Of a DNA stretch of 39,669 nucleotides, positions 16,033 through 25,445 are shown piece after piece. The notes beneath the pieces were generated by a model. That model did not search any database. It saw only the letters and a program-made list of their open reading frames with translations, and was not told where the DNA came from. How positions within the stretch are numbered: position 1 is the stretch's first letter; the number at the start of each line of letters is the position of its first letter. The position numbers and the translations under genes were made by a program. The stretch is from NCBI RefSeq assembly GCF_001551835.1, contig NZ_LODL01000035.1, forward strand, positions 35,401-75,069, in the 5' to 3' direction. Source of the stretch: Dechloromonas denitrificans. GTDB taxonomy: Bacteria > Pseudomonadota > Gammaproteobacteria > Burkholderiales > Rhodocyclaceae.

Positions 16033-19000
16033 ATGACTACAAAATCCAAGATCGTCTGGACGAAGCGCAAGAGCAAGAAGGCTGTCGATCCCAAGCTGCT
16101 GGCACGTCGCATCGACAAGACCTGGCTCTCCACGAGTCCCGACATGGTTACGGTGACCTTCGGCGGCACCCTTCAGGCGGCGCTAATGGATCTGCGCGAT
16201 GCCGCCAAGCAGCTGAAGAAGAATCTACCCATCGGCTCCCTACGCCTTATGCTCCAGGCTCACATCGATGGCGTTGTGTCCGTCGACAAGGATCTCGGAT
16301 GCGATCCCACCCGAAAGGCGACGCCGGCGCTGATGATGTACCGAGACAGCGATGAGGATCACCAAGTCATCGAGCGGATTCTTGACTGTCTTAACCAGTG
16401 GAGCATCGAAACCCTGGACTTCTGGGCCAAGCCAAATGGGCTCGGCACCCCGGCGCTGCGCGTGAAACGATCAATTGCGGCGGACTGTATCCTTCTCACG
16501 GGCACTACGCAGCCTCTGGTCGATTCCGCGACCGGGGTACCACAATTTGCGCTGATTGTCCGGCAAATCTGCGACCGGCTGGCGGGAGAAACGCTTTTCC
16601 CGGGGATGGGGCCATGTGAATTGGTTCTGCCGGAATTCGCCGCCCCCAATACCCTGGAGCTAATGACGCTGCCCAAGCGCGCCGCCCAGGGAAACACCTC
16701 TTTCTCGATGGTGGCCCGCGTCTCCGTCGGGACCGTGCCCTATAGCGACGAACTCTACCTGACCCTCTCCGCCGCCAAGCGGGTATGGGCCGAAAAGATG
16801 CCGGACGGCAGCAATACGGGCAGCCGGGCCACGGCCTATGTCATTGCCCCCAACCGCCCAACAGTGCCGGTGGGAGTTAGTCGCCGCAAGGTAAATGACA
16901 TCTGGACGTGGGGCTTCGATGATGAATACGCTGCCCTGTGCAATTCCCCGGGCAATACGCTACCGGCCACCCTGGAGAACGCGATGAAGCACATCGCCTT
17001 CACGGACGGCCAGTGGTGGGCTGGCCTGCCGCAGACCACCCGTCTGTATCGCCGGGTAGCATCGCGCACCGTGTTCGAAGGGGACGAGCTGGATCTCATG
17101 CTGATCGCCGAACCCAAGCTCGCCGGCATTATCGACGGCGAGGTGCCCTTTGCCGTCCGCTCCCTGCGGCTGAACAGCAAGCCCCGCTCCGCCATGCTCA
17201 GGGCCGGGGATTTCGGAGTTGCGGGCATCTGTATTGCCGAGGACGAGGAGGGCGAAGACGGGGAGGGCGGTGACGATAACATGTCGCCGGATGGCGAACG
17301 GGAGGCAGTCGTCAAATTCCGGGAGCAATGCTCCCACGTGCTCGAGCAAATTCATGACCAAGCCAAGCCCCGCCTTTGGATCGTGGGCGGCGAGGAAATC
17401 GAGCAGCGTTACATCGAGAAGGCGGCAGAACTCCTTTTCGGGGATGCCGTAGAAGTCAAGAAGGACCCCCTGCCCAAGGATGTCCATGGACTGCGGGCTG
17501 ACCTGCCGGACAGCGACTTGAAGGCCCGGCAGCGCTTCGAGAGCCGGGTGCGGGCCTGGGTGAATTCCGGGCTGCCCGAGGGCATCGCCCTGTACAAGGG
17601 GCCAAAGTTTGTGCTCATTTGCGCCGCCAAGGACATCAATCGGCGCTCTGAGGATACGGTCAATCGCCGAGCTGCTATTCATGTTATGTGTTCTCTGGCC
17701 CGCGCCAGCGTCCATCATGTACTGCCCATCGAGGCGACGAGCACGGAACAGGCCGCTGGCCGCGCTACCCAGGCATTCATCCACCGGGCCCAAAGCGCCA
17801 TGATGGATGTGATGCTTGCACATTCGGGATACATCCTTGGGGCCGGTGAATTCGTCCGAGGGCAATTGCCGGAAGGGGCAGCCCCCAATGCGGTGTATGG
17901 CATCCAAGCTCTGAGGCGTAATGCTCAGCGTTTCACAGGCGAGACCGCGATCTGCCTTGTGAGCTATTTCCGCTTGAGCCTCGCTTCCAACGTGACTGAA
18001 GTGAGCTTCGGCTACAAGGAAGGTGGCAAGACCAGCCGCTCGCCCTGGATGCGGCTCGCTGATGGTCTTATCTGGCTTGGCTGCCAGCGCCAGATGCAGG
18101 GTGATGAGGAGTGGCTTAAGCGCGAATTCCAGCGCCTTACCCTCGAAACCCTGCAGGAAATCGGCACCCAAGATCCCCGCGCCATACTGTTCATCGACTG
18201 GCAGACGCTGCCGGCCCTGTGGTCGGACCTGAGCGATGCGAGGCTTACCAAGACCCCAGGAGTTCACCTCGGTCACGTGAATCTGAGCGATGCCTTCCCA
18301 AAGATGTCCTTTGTCCGGCTTCGCCACGGCCCCGCCGCTGCCATGCCCCTGCGGGCTTGGAGCGAAACCGTTTTCGAAGCGATCCGAGAGGATGCCGCCA
18401 ACGCTTTTACGGGGGAATTTTCGCCGGATGCCTATGCGACGACCCGCAAGCAGCTAGTTGAACTCAATCCAGACGCCCCAAAGGGTATACACGCCTACGG
18501 TCACTTTGTAGGGGTCATGGGTTACCGGAAAACGACACAGACCCTACGGGGTCTCTCCTGCTACCGAACCATGTCCCGGAAGGTCCAGGTCAAGGATGCT
18601 CCTAAGGGAGTCTTCGAGGAGCGCCCCATCTTGCCGGCCGAGATCGATGCGTCCCTGCCTGCTTCGATTGACATCACCGTCATGCATTGCCCCGAGGCCG
18701 TGAAGCCGTCGGAAGTTGCCTCAATCGCCATGGGCCTTCGTCTGGGCTACGCTCACTACGATGACTGGACTCGGCTTCCGGCACCGCTCTTTTTCGGCCG
18801 TAAGATCGACGATTACATCATCAAGTATCCGGCATCGGAGGAAGATGAGGCCGAAGGCGGAGCAGAGCCCACACCGGCGCTGCCCGTGCCCGATGAAGGC
18901 GATGACGGGACGGTGATCGGTGATGGCTCAGTCCCGATCATGCAAGTGGTGGGCGAACTAGTGGAAAAGGAAGTGAATCCCGCGCCCGCCAAGTCGGATG

Positions 19001-22000
19001 CCGAGGCCGAGGAGACCGAGAAACGCTGCCCCGAGGAAGAGGACGGAGCAGGCGGCAGGGCTACGTCGGTTGCCTGCCTGGTCGTGCCGCCGGCAGCGAA
19101 GTCGAGGGAAGGGCTGTCGCTGATCGAGCAGGCCCAGCAGATCAACGTCGAGGACTTCCTCATCTATTCGCACCCGAAGCGGAGCAAAATTTTCCGGGCC
19201 ATAGTGCAGCGGGAATTTGTGGTCCGTGTGGAGCCCCCGTATTTCGTGGAGTTCAAAGGCTTCTTCGGGAAATACGAACCCGTCATGAAGCACAGAATTC
19301 GACGTAGCTACCAGGTTCTTCAAGACTTAGGCTACGTGAAGAGGGTTGGAGAGCGTCGCCCGCCCTTTGAGCAGTACCTGGACTGGATTGCGGGCTTCCT
19401 GTGGCACCCTCAGGGAGCCTCCGTTATCGGGTCGGGCACCCTCGATAACAACGATGCCCTGATCCCCGCGGTTCAGCGGATAATCAACCGCTACAACGCG
19501 ACAGCAGAACAACCGCTACCACTGCGCGAGTTCGAACGGACCACCAAAATCAATCTGAAACCCCTGGTGGACTTCGTCACAGAGCAGAACGATGACGAGG
19601 CCCTGGGATGGTTGATCTTCACCGCTGCTCAGACCCCTGCTTACGGCTGCGCGGAGTCCATCATCAGCAACCTGACTCGGGTGCTGGGGCAACATAGCGA
19701 AGCGGCGCTTCATTACTACATTGATTGCGCGGATGCATGTATGCAGGTCATCGCCCGCCACGAGGAAAAAAGAATGGATCGACTCGACCGTTTTGATGCC
19801 ATCATCAAGAAGCGTGTTTTCGTCCCCTCGTCGGAATCGCCCATTACATCGAGCTTTGCCACTAACCTGATCCAGCAGGATACCCAGAAGCAACCAGAGG
19901 ATGCCGAAACCACCCGGTCTGCCATCGTGGCCCTTGTTCAGAGCATGGTCCCGGGTAGCGATGAATTCCAAGATGCATTGCATCGTCTGCAGGAGTTGAT
20001 CCAGGCCTGGGATCGGGACGACCAGCAGCTTCGGCAGGCCGCGGAAATGAACGCGACGATGACGCAGATCGTCGCCGCCTGCCGGGCAAAGGCAGAGGGG
20101 CTAATTGCCATCATGGCCGAAATCGACAACGAAGGCTTTCTGGGGGTCGTACGTTACGAAGACCCGTCACTGGACGATCGCGATATCGCTGCGCGGGAGC
20201 TCGATACCATTGAGGCATTGACCGTCAATGCCAGCACGGCCAAGCGGGACGCCCATGCTTTTGATGAAACCCCCGTGTCGATCAAGTCTCTGACCACCTC
20301 GGAGCGCCGCCTGCGTGCTCAACAGGCCGACCGGCTCTATGCGGCTGTGGAGGAGCAATTCAGCCTGCTGCTAAATGCCCTCCTGGCATCGCGCCACTTC
20401 ATTCTGGATGGAGGAGGTAATGGCCCCGATGGAGGCAAGAACATCGAGAACGAGATTCCTACATTGGCCCCGGTGGCAACCCTGGAGGCAGCGAACGTAG
20501 CTCCGGCTGCCGTGCCGGCAAAGGACGACACGCTAGTGCTCGACGCCCTGGTGATCGAGCCCGAGTCCGCTTACGAGCCGGAAGCTGCGCCCCAGGCCGT
20601 CCAGCTTGAGGAAGCGCTTCAACCGGAGGCGGTCGCCGCGAAGGTGGCGGAGTCGGAAGTCAAAGAAGCGGAGCCGATCGGTAAGTTGGTCCCAGAGATT
20701 GAAACAGCCTTCAAGGCTGCTCCTAAAGCAGAATCACCCCTCCTGCCCGTGGAATCAGTGCCGCTTCCCGAAGAAAAGGAGAAGGTGGTTAAAGTTACCT
20801 CCGAGCTTGCTTCCTCAGCGCAGCTCCCCCAGTTCCAGCCAGAATTGCCAGGTATCCTTGAGGATCGCCGGGTCAACGAGGACTTCCAGAAACTGATGCC
20901 AATCATCGCAAAGCGGCATTACAGCTTGGGTTCGGTCTATGTAGCCGCCATCCGGAACAGTATTTCCGATCCGGTGGTAGGTTCCCACTGCACCATCCTA
21001 TCGGCCCTATGCAACACCATGGAATCGATCGATTGCCAGTTTGCCATCGACACCCGGATCGACGTGGATCTCCATGACTGGCTTCAGAACCACACTCTGG
21101 AGTCCGATAGCTACGCGAGTAACATCTGCCAAGGCTTAGGTATCCTGGCAGCCGGTCTTGTCAGCACGCTATTTTCGGGCTGGGCGTCGGACACCAATGA
21201 CGTACGCTGGACGATCATCGACGCCATCAAGCACCCCCTGACCGGCGTAAAGGAGATATCCGATCTCGTCGATCACATCGCCTCTATCGACAGCAAGCGA
21301 GTGACCTTGACCCGAGAAAAGTTTGCCGTTCGGGGAATGAGCGTGGAACTCGCCTCCAAGCAGGCTTGGCAACGGGCCATGGTCAGGGCGACCAACTGGA
21401 AGAAGGATTCGACAATCCATAGTACCTGGAATCACATGGGCTACTTGCGGATGCACGACCACATTTATGGGGTCGGCCATCCCATCGGGCAGTGTTTGGC
21501 GGCAATCGCCAAAGGCGATATCTCGCGGCTGCGCCAGACCTACGACGAAGCGCGGCGCCGGCTCGAAAAGCCCTCAGCGACAATTGTCGAAGCCTTCAAG
21601 ATGGTCGGCGAGAAGAGCAAGCCGGAAGGGCGCTACAACACCAATGCCTGCGAGAACATCAGCACCACCGCGCGCTTCATCCGGGAGTGCATCGAACTGG
21701 TGGAGTCCGGCGTCAAGACGGGCGAGACATTGGAGCGCAACGAGCGTGAATTCCTGGATACGCTGCACCTGCGCCTGACTGAATCTGTGGCTACCATGGA
21801 GCGGATGCGTCGCACCAACGTTCTTGACTATCTCTACTGCGAGGCTGCTGTCATTGTATTCAAGGCGGTGCTGCGCCTTTACGAGGAATCGGAACCCGGA
21901 TATTGCATTCCGGCACTTCAGCAGCGCCTCCTGATTCAGCTCCCCATGGACCGGGCTTTCATGCCATCCATGAAGGCGGAGGAGGGGAGCAGCCGGGCCC

Positions 22001-25000
22001 TATGCTCGGCAGAGGACGTCATGCAAGCAATCGACGAACTGCTGGCCGAAAGCTTGTTGGATATCGATCAGCCAATGTCTGAGGCCGTCGTGCAGCCGAT
22101 TCTCATGGAAGCCCTGCGCGGCCACATCGAGGCCCGGCGTTTCCTGCCGGCTTTTGCCTTGGCTACTGCCATGCGTTCCCCGGTGAAGCTCGACCCACCA
22201 CTCATCCAGCAGTATCAGAAGGCGAAAGCCGACCTCACCCAGGAGCTGCAGGACGCTCGCCAGCGGGTCACCCACGCAATGTCCTTATCTGCCCTGAGCC
22301 AGAAAAAAGCGGGCGACCTCCTGCGCGTTATCGAAACCCTGAACGCCTCCAATGTTGGCGACAACATCGGCCGGCCCGAAGGCGCTTCTAACGCCTACCC
22401 AGACTTCCCCCACGCTCTGGCCACCCTGAGGGAATCCGTGCTCCAGGTGCTGAGTGCCCGATTGGAAGACACCCGCGACAAATTGCTCCTCGACCTGAAG
22501 ACCATCGAGGAGTCTCAAGGTAGCGACGCGAGCCGCGATATTGCCCGTATCCGAGGCATGTTGGAGACCAACAACCCTGCCAACTTGCGCACAGCCCACG
22601 ATGCGCTCGCCATCATTGGCAGCGGCCGGCGCTTGCCAGTGTATGCCCTTAACATGGATCGGAATCCAGCGGTCGAGTATGAGGCCTTCCTGCGCCAACT
22701 CGATACCGTCCGAGGCCACCAGCCGCTCCTCGAATTGCTCGAGCAACATCTGGCCGACCCGAATTTTGCCCAGCACCCGCTCATTAGGGACTTGGAGGAG
22801 GAGGGCCGGCAGAATGCCATCAAGTTCATAGCGGAGTGGCGCGGCATCTTCGCAGAGCGCGCCATGATCCGGACGGCCGAACTCGCCGGAAAGTTCTTCT
22901 CCTCCGTCGGAATTGCCGCGCCTACGTCCTTCCCGGATACGAGCCGCTCCAGCCGCTACACGCGCATTGCCTTCGATGAAAAGGCCTTTAGCGCCCTCAT
23001 TAGCAACGATGTTTTCATCCCGCCCGCTCTGGGTACCCCGACATTCACGGTCATGGGCTACATCATCCCCGGCAACCAGCCGGACAACGATATCCCGTCC
23101 CTTATCCACGATATCGCGGGCACACCGACCTTCATCCTCGCTCGGACCCGACTCACCCTCTCCAAGCGCGCCCGGCTGTCTGGCCGGACTCCGGTCATTC
23201 TGGTCGATGACAACTTGGTGGCCTACATGGCGCTGAACCCAGACGAACGTGCCAGGCGGCTGATGGAAATCGGTTGCCTCACCTTCCACACCTTCCCTTA
23301 TAGCGCCGACGGGACATCTGTGCCGAAAGAAATGTTCTTTGGCCGTCAGCGCGAGCTAGAGCAGCTGCGCCAAATTAAGAGCCTTGCCATTCTCTACGGT
23401 GGCCGCCGTCTGGGTAAGTCGTCGCTTCTTAACCAGGTGGAGCGGGACATGAGCAACATCGCCGGCACTGTTGCCATTTATATTCCCATGAACCGGGATT
23501 ACCACGGGGGTGACCATGTCCTCTTTGCTTGGCGAACTGTGGCTCGCGCGCTGGCGGGACGGGGCGTTATTGATCCACTGCCGGTCGAAACCCAGGATCT
23601 CGCCGGCGTGCGAACCTGGGTGGAGCAGCAGCTCACCTCGGCCAAGCAGAAGATCAAGAACTGCTACCTGCTACTCGACGAGGCAGATGACCTGATGGGC
23701 AGGGAGCTCGACCTGCAGCCGGAGGCGGTGAGCCTGATCGGCAGCTTCCATCAAATGGTGGAGAGCATTCAACCCAAGATCACGATCCGTTATGTGATTG
23801 CCGGTCTGCACAACCTCACCCGGATGACCACCGAAAGCAACTCCGCCCTCGGTAAGGCCGAAACCATAGCCCTCGAGCCTTTCAGCACCGGCGACGACAT
23901 TCTGCGCGGCATCCAGTTGGTGACCCGCCCCCTCGCAGCCCTGGGCTTTTTCTTCGGCAAGGGCTGCGAAGACCTGCCGTTGCGCATCCTGGCCCTGTGC
24001 AACTACTATCCAGCCTTTATCCAGGTGTATTGCAAAAAGCTCCTTGAGCATATGTACAACAAGCGGCCACAGGATCAGGCCTGCGCCTATATTGAGGGCA
24101 ATGACCTCGATACCGTCGAGAAGGACCATGATCTCCTCACCGAACTGCAGACAAAGTTCGGCTGGACCCTGGACCTCGACAAGCGCTATAAGGCCATTGC
24201 CCTAGTACTAGCCGACATCTACTACCACGAGATCGAGTCGGGGAAGAACGAGGGATTGACGGTCGGTGAGATCCGCGAATACTGTGAAATGGTAGCCGGT
24301 AACCATTTTAAGGGCATGAGCGCGGGGGCCTACGAGAGCCTGGTCGATGAGATGAGGAAGCTCAACGTACTTGAGAAGCACGGTTCCAACTACCGGCTGC
24401 GCAACCCAAGTATCGCCATGCTGATTGGTGATCGCAAGCGCATCAATCATCAACTCAAGGTGCTGGCGGAGCAGCCACCCGAGAAGCTGCGCAACCACGG
24501 CGACCGCCGGGTCATCATGGAGCAAAACGGTTCCCGGATTATCTTCCCGATGCCGGTGGCTTGGACTTCGGCCCAGATGGAGCCTATCGACAACAACCTG
24601 GTGATCATGGCGGGCAACAACCTGAGCGGCTTGGTAGATCTGTGCAACTCCACTTCCAAGTGGCTGCTCGCCCAGGAAACGTGGCTCCGGACAATGAGCC
24701 TTTCCCCCACGACCGCTAATTCTCTCTTGGAGAAGATGCGGCGCCAAGCGACCACCGCGGCGCATAAGGCCGAACGGCACCTGATCGCTTCACCCTCCAA
24801 CGCCTGGCATGCAATCGATATTCCGGCCTTTGCGAATCTGATGCCGAAGGCGGCTTCCCTGCGGGTCCGTCTTGCCCTAATTGCCCTGCCGGAGCGGCTC
24901 TACGAAATCGCCCAGGCGATGAAGGCGGGTTCCCTTGCTGGCGCCAACCGCAAGGCCTCCTGGACCGTGGTGCCGGTACCGCCCTGGAGCCTGGATGCTG

Positions 25001-25434
25001 TGCGCTTCCATATACATGAGAACGCCGACGTCGTCGATAGTACAGAAGCGTGCTCGGCCATCGTGCAGGCGGGCTGCGGCTTTAGCAAACCCATCCGGGA
25101 CATCTGCCAGAACCACCTGACCCATGACAGTGCCCTCGACGCAGTCGCCCAGACACGGTGCACCCTCACGCCGGATCTTGCGACCTTCTATCGGCAGATC
25201 GGCTGGCCCAGTGCTATCACGGCCGACCAGCAGAAGGCTATGGAGCAGTTCCTTCTCTACGCCAACGGCGAGAAACGGAATTCAAGCGAAGTGGACGAAT
25301 ACCTGGAGACCTACGGGCTCGCCCCGGAGGATTTGCTATTCCTGCATTGGATGGGACTTCTCCAGGAAGGAGAGGACGGGGGCTGGCACGTGCCCGAGCT
25401 CTACCACGAACTCCTTTGCGGTAGTGTGAGCTAA
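16033..25434 (+). CDS. Giant fusion: pPIWI-RE Argonaute-like module plus STAND/AAA-type NTPase (3133 aa)
   Basis: Residues 1 to about 935 read as a pPIWI-RE protein: an N-terminal X-like region, a MID-like part, and an RNase H-fold PIWI region with strand AILFIDWQ (717-724, D722 where the first acidic residue is expected), ending LPAPLFFGRKIDDYIIKYP. An acidic linker (about 935-1020), a helical domain (1025-1470), a Pro/Ala/Glu-rich linker (1470-1610) and a long helical region (1610-2390) follow. Next comes a P-loop NTPase introduced by MFFGRQREL (2434), with Walker A GGRRLGKSS (K2462) and Walker B YLLLDEADD (D2549, E2550), then a helical C-terminus. pPIWI-RE proteins are usually about 800-1000 aa and free-standing. 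The frame is unbroken over 9.4 kb with steady codon use. Inferred: guide- or DNA-sensing by PIWI coupled to an NTPase switch. Confidence 0.75.
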   Translation: MTTKSKIVWTKRKSKKAVDPKLLARRIDKTWLSTSPDMVTVTFGGTLQAALMDLRDAAKQLKKNLPIGSLRLMLQAHIDGVVSVDKDLGCDPTRKATPALMMYRDSDEDHQVIERILDCLNQWSIETLDFWAKPNGLGTPALRVKRSIAADCILLTGTTQPLVDSATGVPQFALIVRQICDRLAGETLFPGMGPCELVLPEFAAPNTLELMTLPKRAAQGNTSFSMVARVSVGTVPYSDELYLTLSAAKRVWAEKMPDGSNTGSRATAYVIAPNRPTVPVGVSRRKVNDIWTWGFDDEYAALCNSPGNTLPATLENAMKHIAFTDGQWWAGLPQTTRLYRRVASRTVFEGDELDLMLIAEPKLAGIIDGEVPFAVRSLRLNSKPRSAMLRAGDFGVAGICIAEDEEGEDGEGGDDNMSPDGEREAVVKFREQCSHVLEQIHDQAKPRLWIVGGEEIEQRYIEKAAELLFGDAVEVKKDPLPKDVHGLRADLPDSDLKARQRFESRVRAWVNSGLPEGIALYKGPKFVLICAAKDINRRSEDTVNRRAAIHVMCSLARASVHHVLPIEATSTEQAAGRATQAFIHRAQSAMMDVMLAHSGYILGAGEFVRGQLPEGAAPNAVYGIQALRRNAQRFTGETAICLVSYFRLSLASNVTEVSFGYKEGGKTSRSPWMRLADGLIWLGCQRQMQGDEEWLKREFQRLTLETLQEIGTQDPRAILFIDWQTLPALWSDLSDARLTKTPGVHLGHVNLSDAFPKMSFVRLRHGPAAAMPLRAWSETVFEAIREDAANAFTGEFSPDAYATTRKQLVELNPDAPKGIHAYGHFVGVMGYRKTTQTLRGLSCYRTMSRKVQVKDAPKGVFEERPILPAEIDASLPASIDITVMHCPEAVKPSEVASIAMGLRLGYAHYDDWTRLPAPLFFGRKIDDYIIKYPASEEDEAEGGAEPTPALPVPDEGDDGTVIGDGSVPIMQVVGELVEKEVNPAPAKSDAEAEETEKRCPEEEDGAGGRATSVACLVVPPAAKSREGLSLIEQAQQINVEDFLIYSHPKRSKIFRAIVQREFVVRVEPPYFVEFKGFFGKYEPVMKHRIRRSYQVLQDLGYVKRVGERRPPFEQYLDWIAGFLWHPQGASVIGSGTLDNNDALIPAVQRIINRYNATAEQPLPLREFERTTKINLKPLVDFVTEQNDDEALGWLIFTAAQTPAYGCAESIISNLTRVLGQHSEAALHYYIDCADACMQVIARHEEKRMDRLDRFDAIIKKRVFVPSSESPITSSFATNLIQQDTQKQPEDAETTRSAIVALVQSMVPGSDEFQDALHRLQELIQAWDRDDQQLRQAAEMNATMTQIVAACRAKAEGLIAIMAEIDNEGFLGVVRYEDPSLDDRDIAARELDTIEALTVNASTAKRDAHAFDETPVSIKSLTTSERRLRAQQADRLYAAVEEQFSLLLNALLASRHFILDGGGNGPDGGKNIENEIPTLAPVATLEAANVAPAAVPAKDDTLVLDALVIEPESAYEPEAAPQAVQLEEALQPEAVAAKVAESEVKEAEPIGKLVPEIETAFKAAPKAESPLLPVESVPLPEEKEKVVKVTSELASSAQLPQFQPELPGILEDRRVNEDFQKLMPIIAKRHYSLGSVYVAAIRNSISDPVVGSHCTILSALCNTMESIDCQFAIDTRIDVDLHDWLQNHTLESDSYASNICQGLGILAAGLVSTLFSGWASDTNDVRWTIIDAIKHPLTGVKEISDLVDHIASIDSKRVTLTREKFAVRGMSVELASKQAWQRAMVRATNWKKDSTIHSTWNHMGYLRMHDHIYGVGHPIGQCLAAIAKGDISRLRQTYDEARRRLEKPSATIVEAFKMVGEKSKPEGRYNTNACENISTTARFIRECIELVESGVKTGETLERNEREFLDTLHLRLTESVATMERMRRTNVLDYLYCEAAVIVFKAVLRLYEESEPGYCIPALQQRLLIQLPMDRAFMPSMKAEEGSSRALCSAEDVMQAIDELLAESLLDIDQPMSEAVVQPILMEALRGHIEARRFLPAFALATAMRSPVKLDPPLIQQYQKAKADLTQELQDARQRVTHAMSLSALSQKKAGDLLRVIETLNASNVGDNIGRPEGASNAYPDFPHALATLRESVLQVLSARLEDTRDKLLLDLKTIEESQGSDASRDIARIRGMLETNNPANLRTAHDALAIIGSGRRLPVYALNMDRNPAVEYEAFLRQLDTVRGHQPLLELLEQHLADPNFAQHPLIRDLEEEGRQNAIKFIAEWRGIFAERAMIRTAELAGKFFSSVGIAAPTSFPDTSRSSRYTRIAFDEKAFSALISNDVFIPPALGTPTFTVMGYIIPGNQPDNDIPSLIHDIAGTPTFILARTRLTLSKRARLSGRTPVILVDDNLVAYMALNPDERARRLMEIGCLTFHTFPYSADGTSVPKEMFFGRQRELEQLRQIKSLAILYGGRRLGKSSLLNQVERDMSNIAGTVAIYIPMNRDYHGGDHVLFAWRTVARALAGRGVIDPLPVETQDLAGVRTWVEQQLTSAKQKIKNCYLLLDEADDLMGRELDLQPEAVSLIGSFHQMVESIQPKITIRYVIAGLHNLTRMTTESNSALGKAETIALEPFSTGDDILRGIQLVTRPLAALGFFFGKGCEDLPLRILALCNYYPAFIQVYCKKLLEHMYNKRPQDQACAYIEGNDLDTVEKDHDLLTELQTKFGWTLDLDKRYKAIALVLADIYYHEIESGKNEGLTVGEIREYCEMVAGNHFKGMSAGAYESLVDEMRKLNVLEKHGSNYRLRNPSIAMLIGDRKRINHQLKVLAEQPPEKLRNHGDRRVIMEQNGSRIIFPMPVAWTSAQMEPIDNNLVIMAGNNLSGLVDLCNSTSKWLLAQETWLRTMSLSPTTANSLLEKMRRQATTAAHKAERHLIASPSNAWHAIDIPAFANLMPKAASLRVRLALIALPERLYEIAQAMKAGSLAGANRKASWTVVPVPPWSLDAVRFHIHENADVVDSTEACSAIVQAGCGFSKPIRDICQNHLTHDSALDAVAQTRCTLTPDLATFYRQIGWPSAITADQQKAMEQFLLYANGEKRNSSEVDEYLETYGLAPEDLLFLHWMGLLQEGEDGGWHVPELYHELLCGSVS

Positions 25435-25445
25435 AAGGAGCTGTC

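Noticed and set aside
16960..18327. A 455-aa open frame on the minus strand, and several others inside 16-25 kb
   Set aside because: They are antisense to the continuous 3133-codon gene and show no ribosome binding sites or family resemblance.
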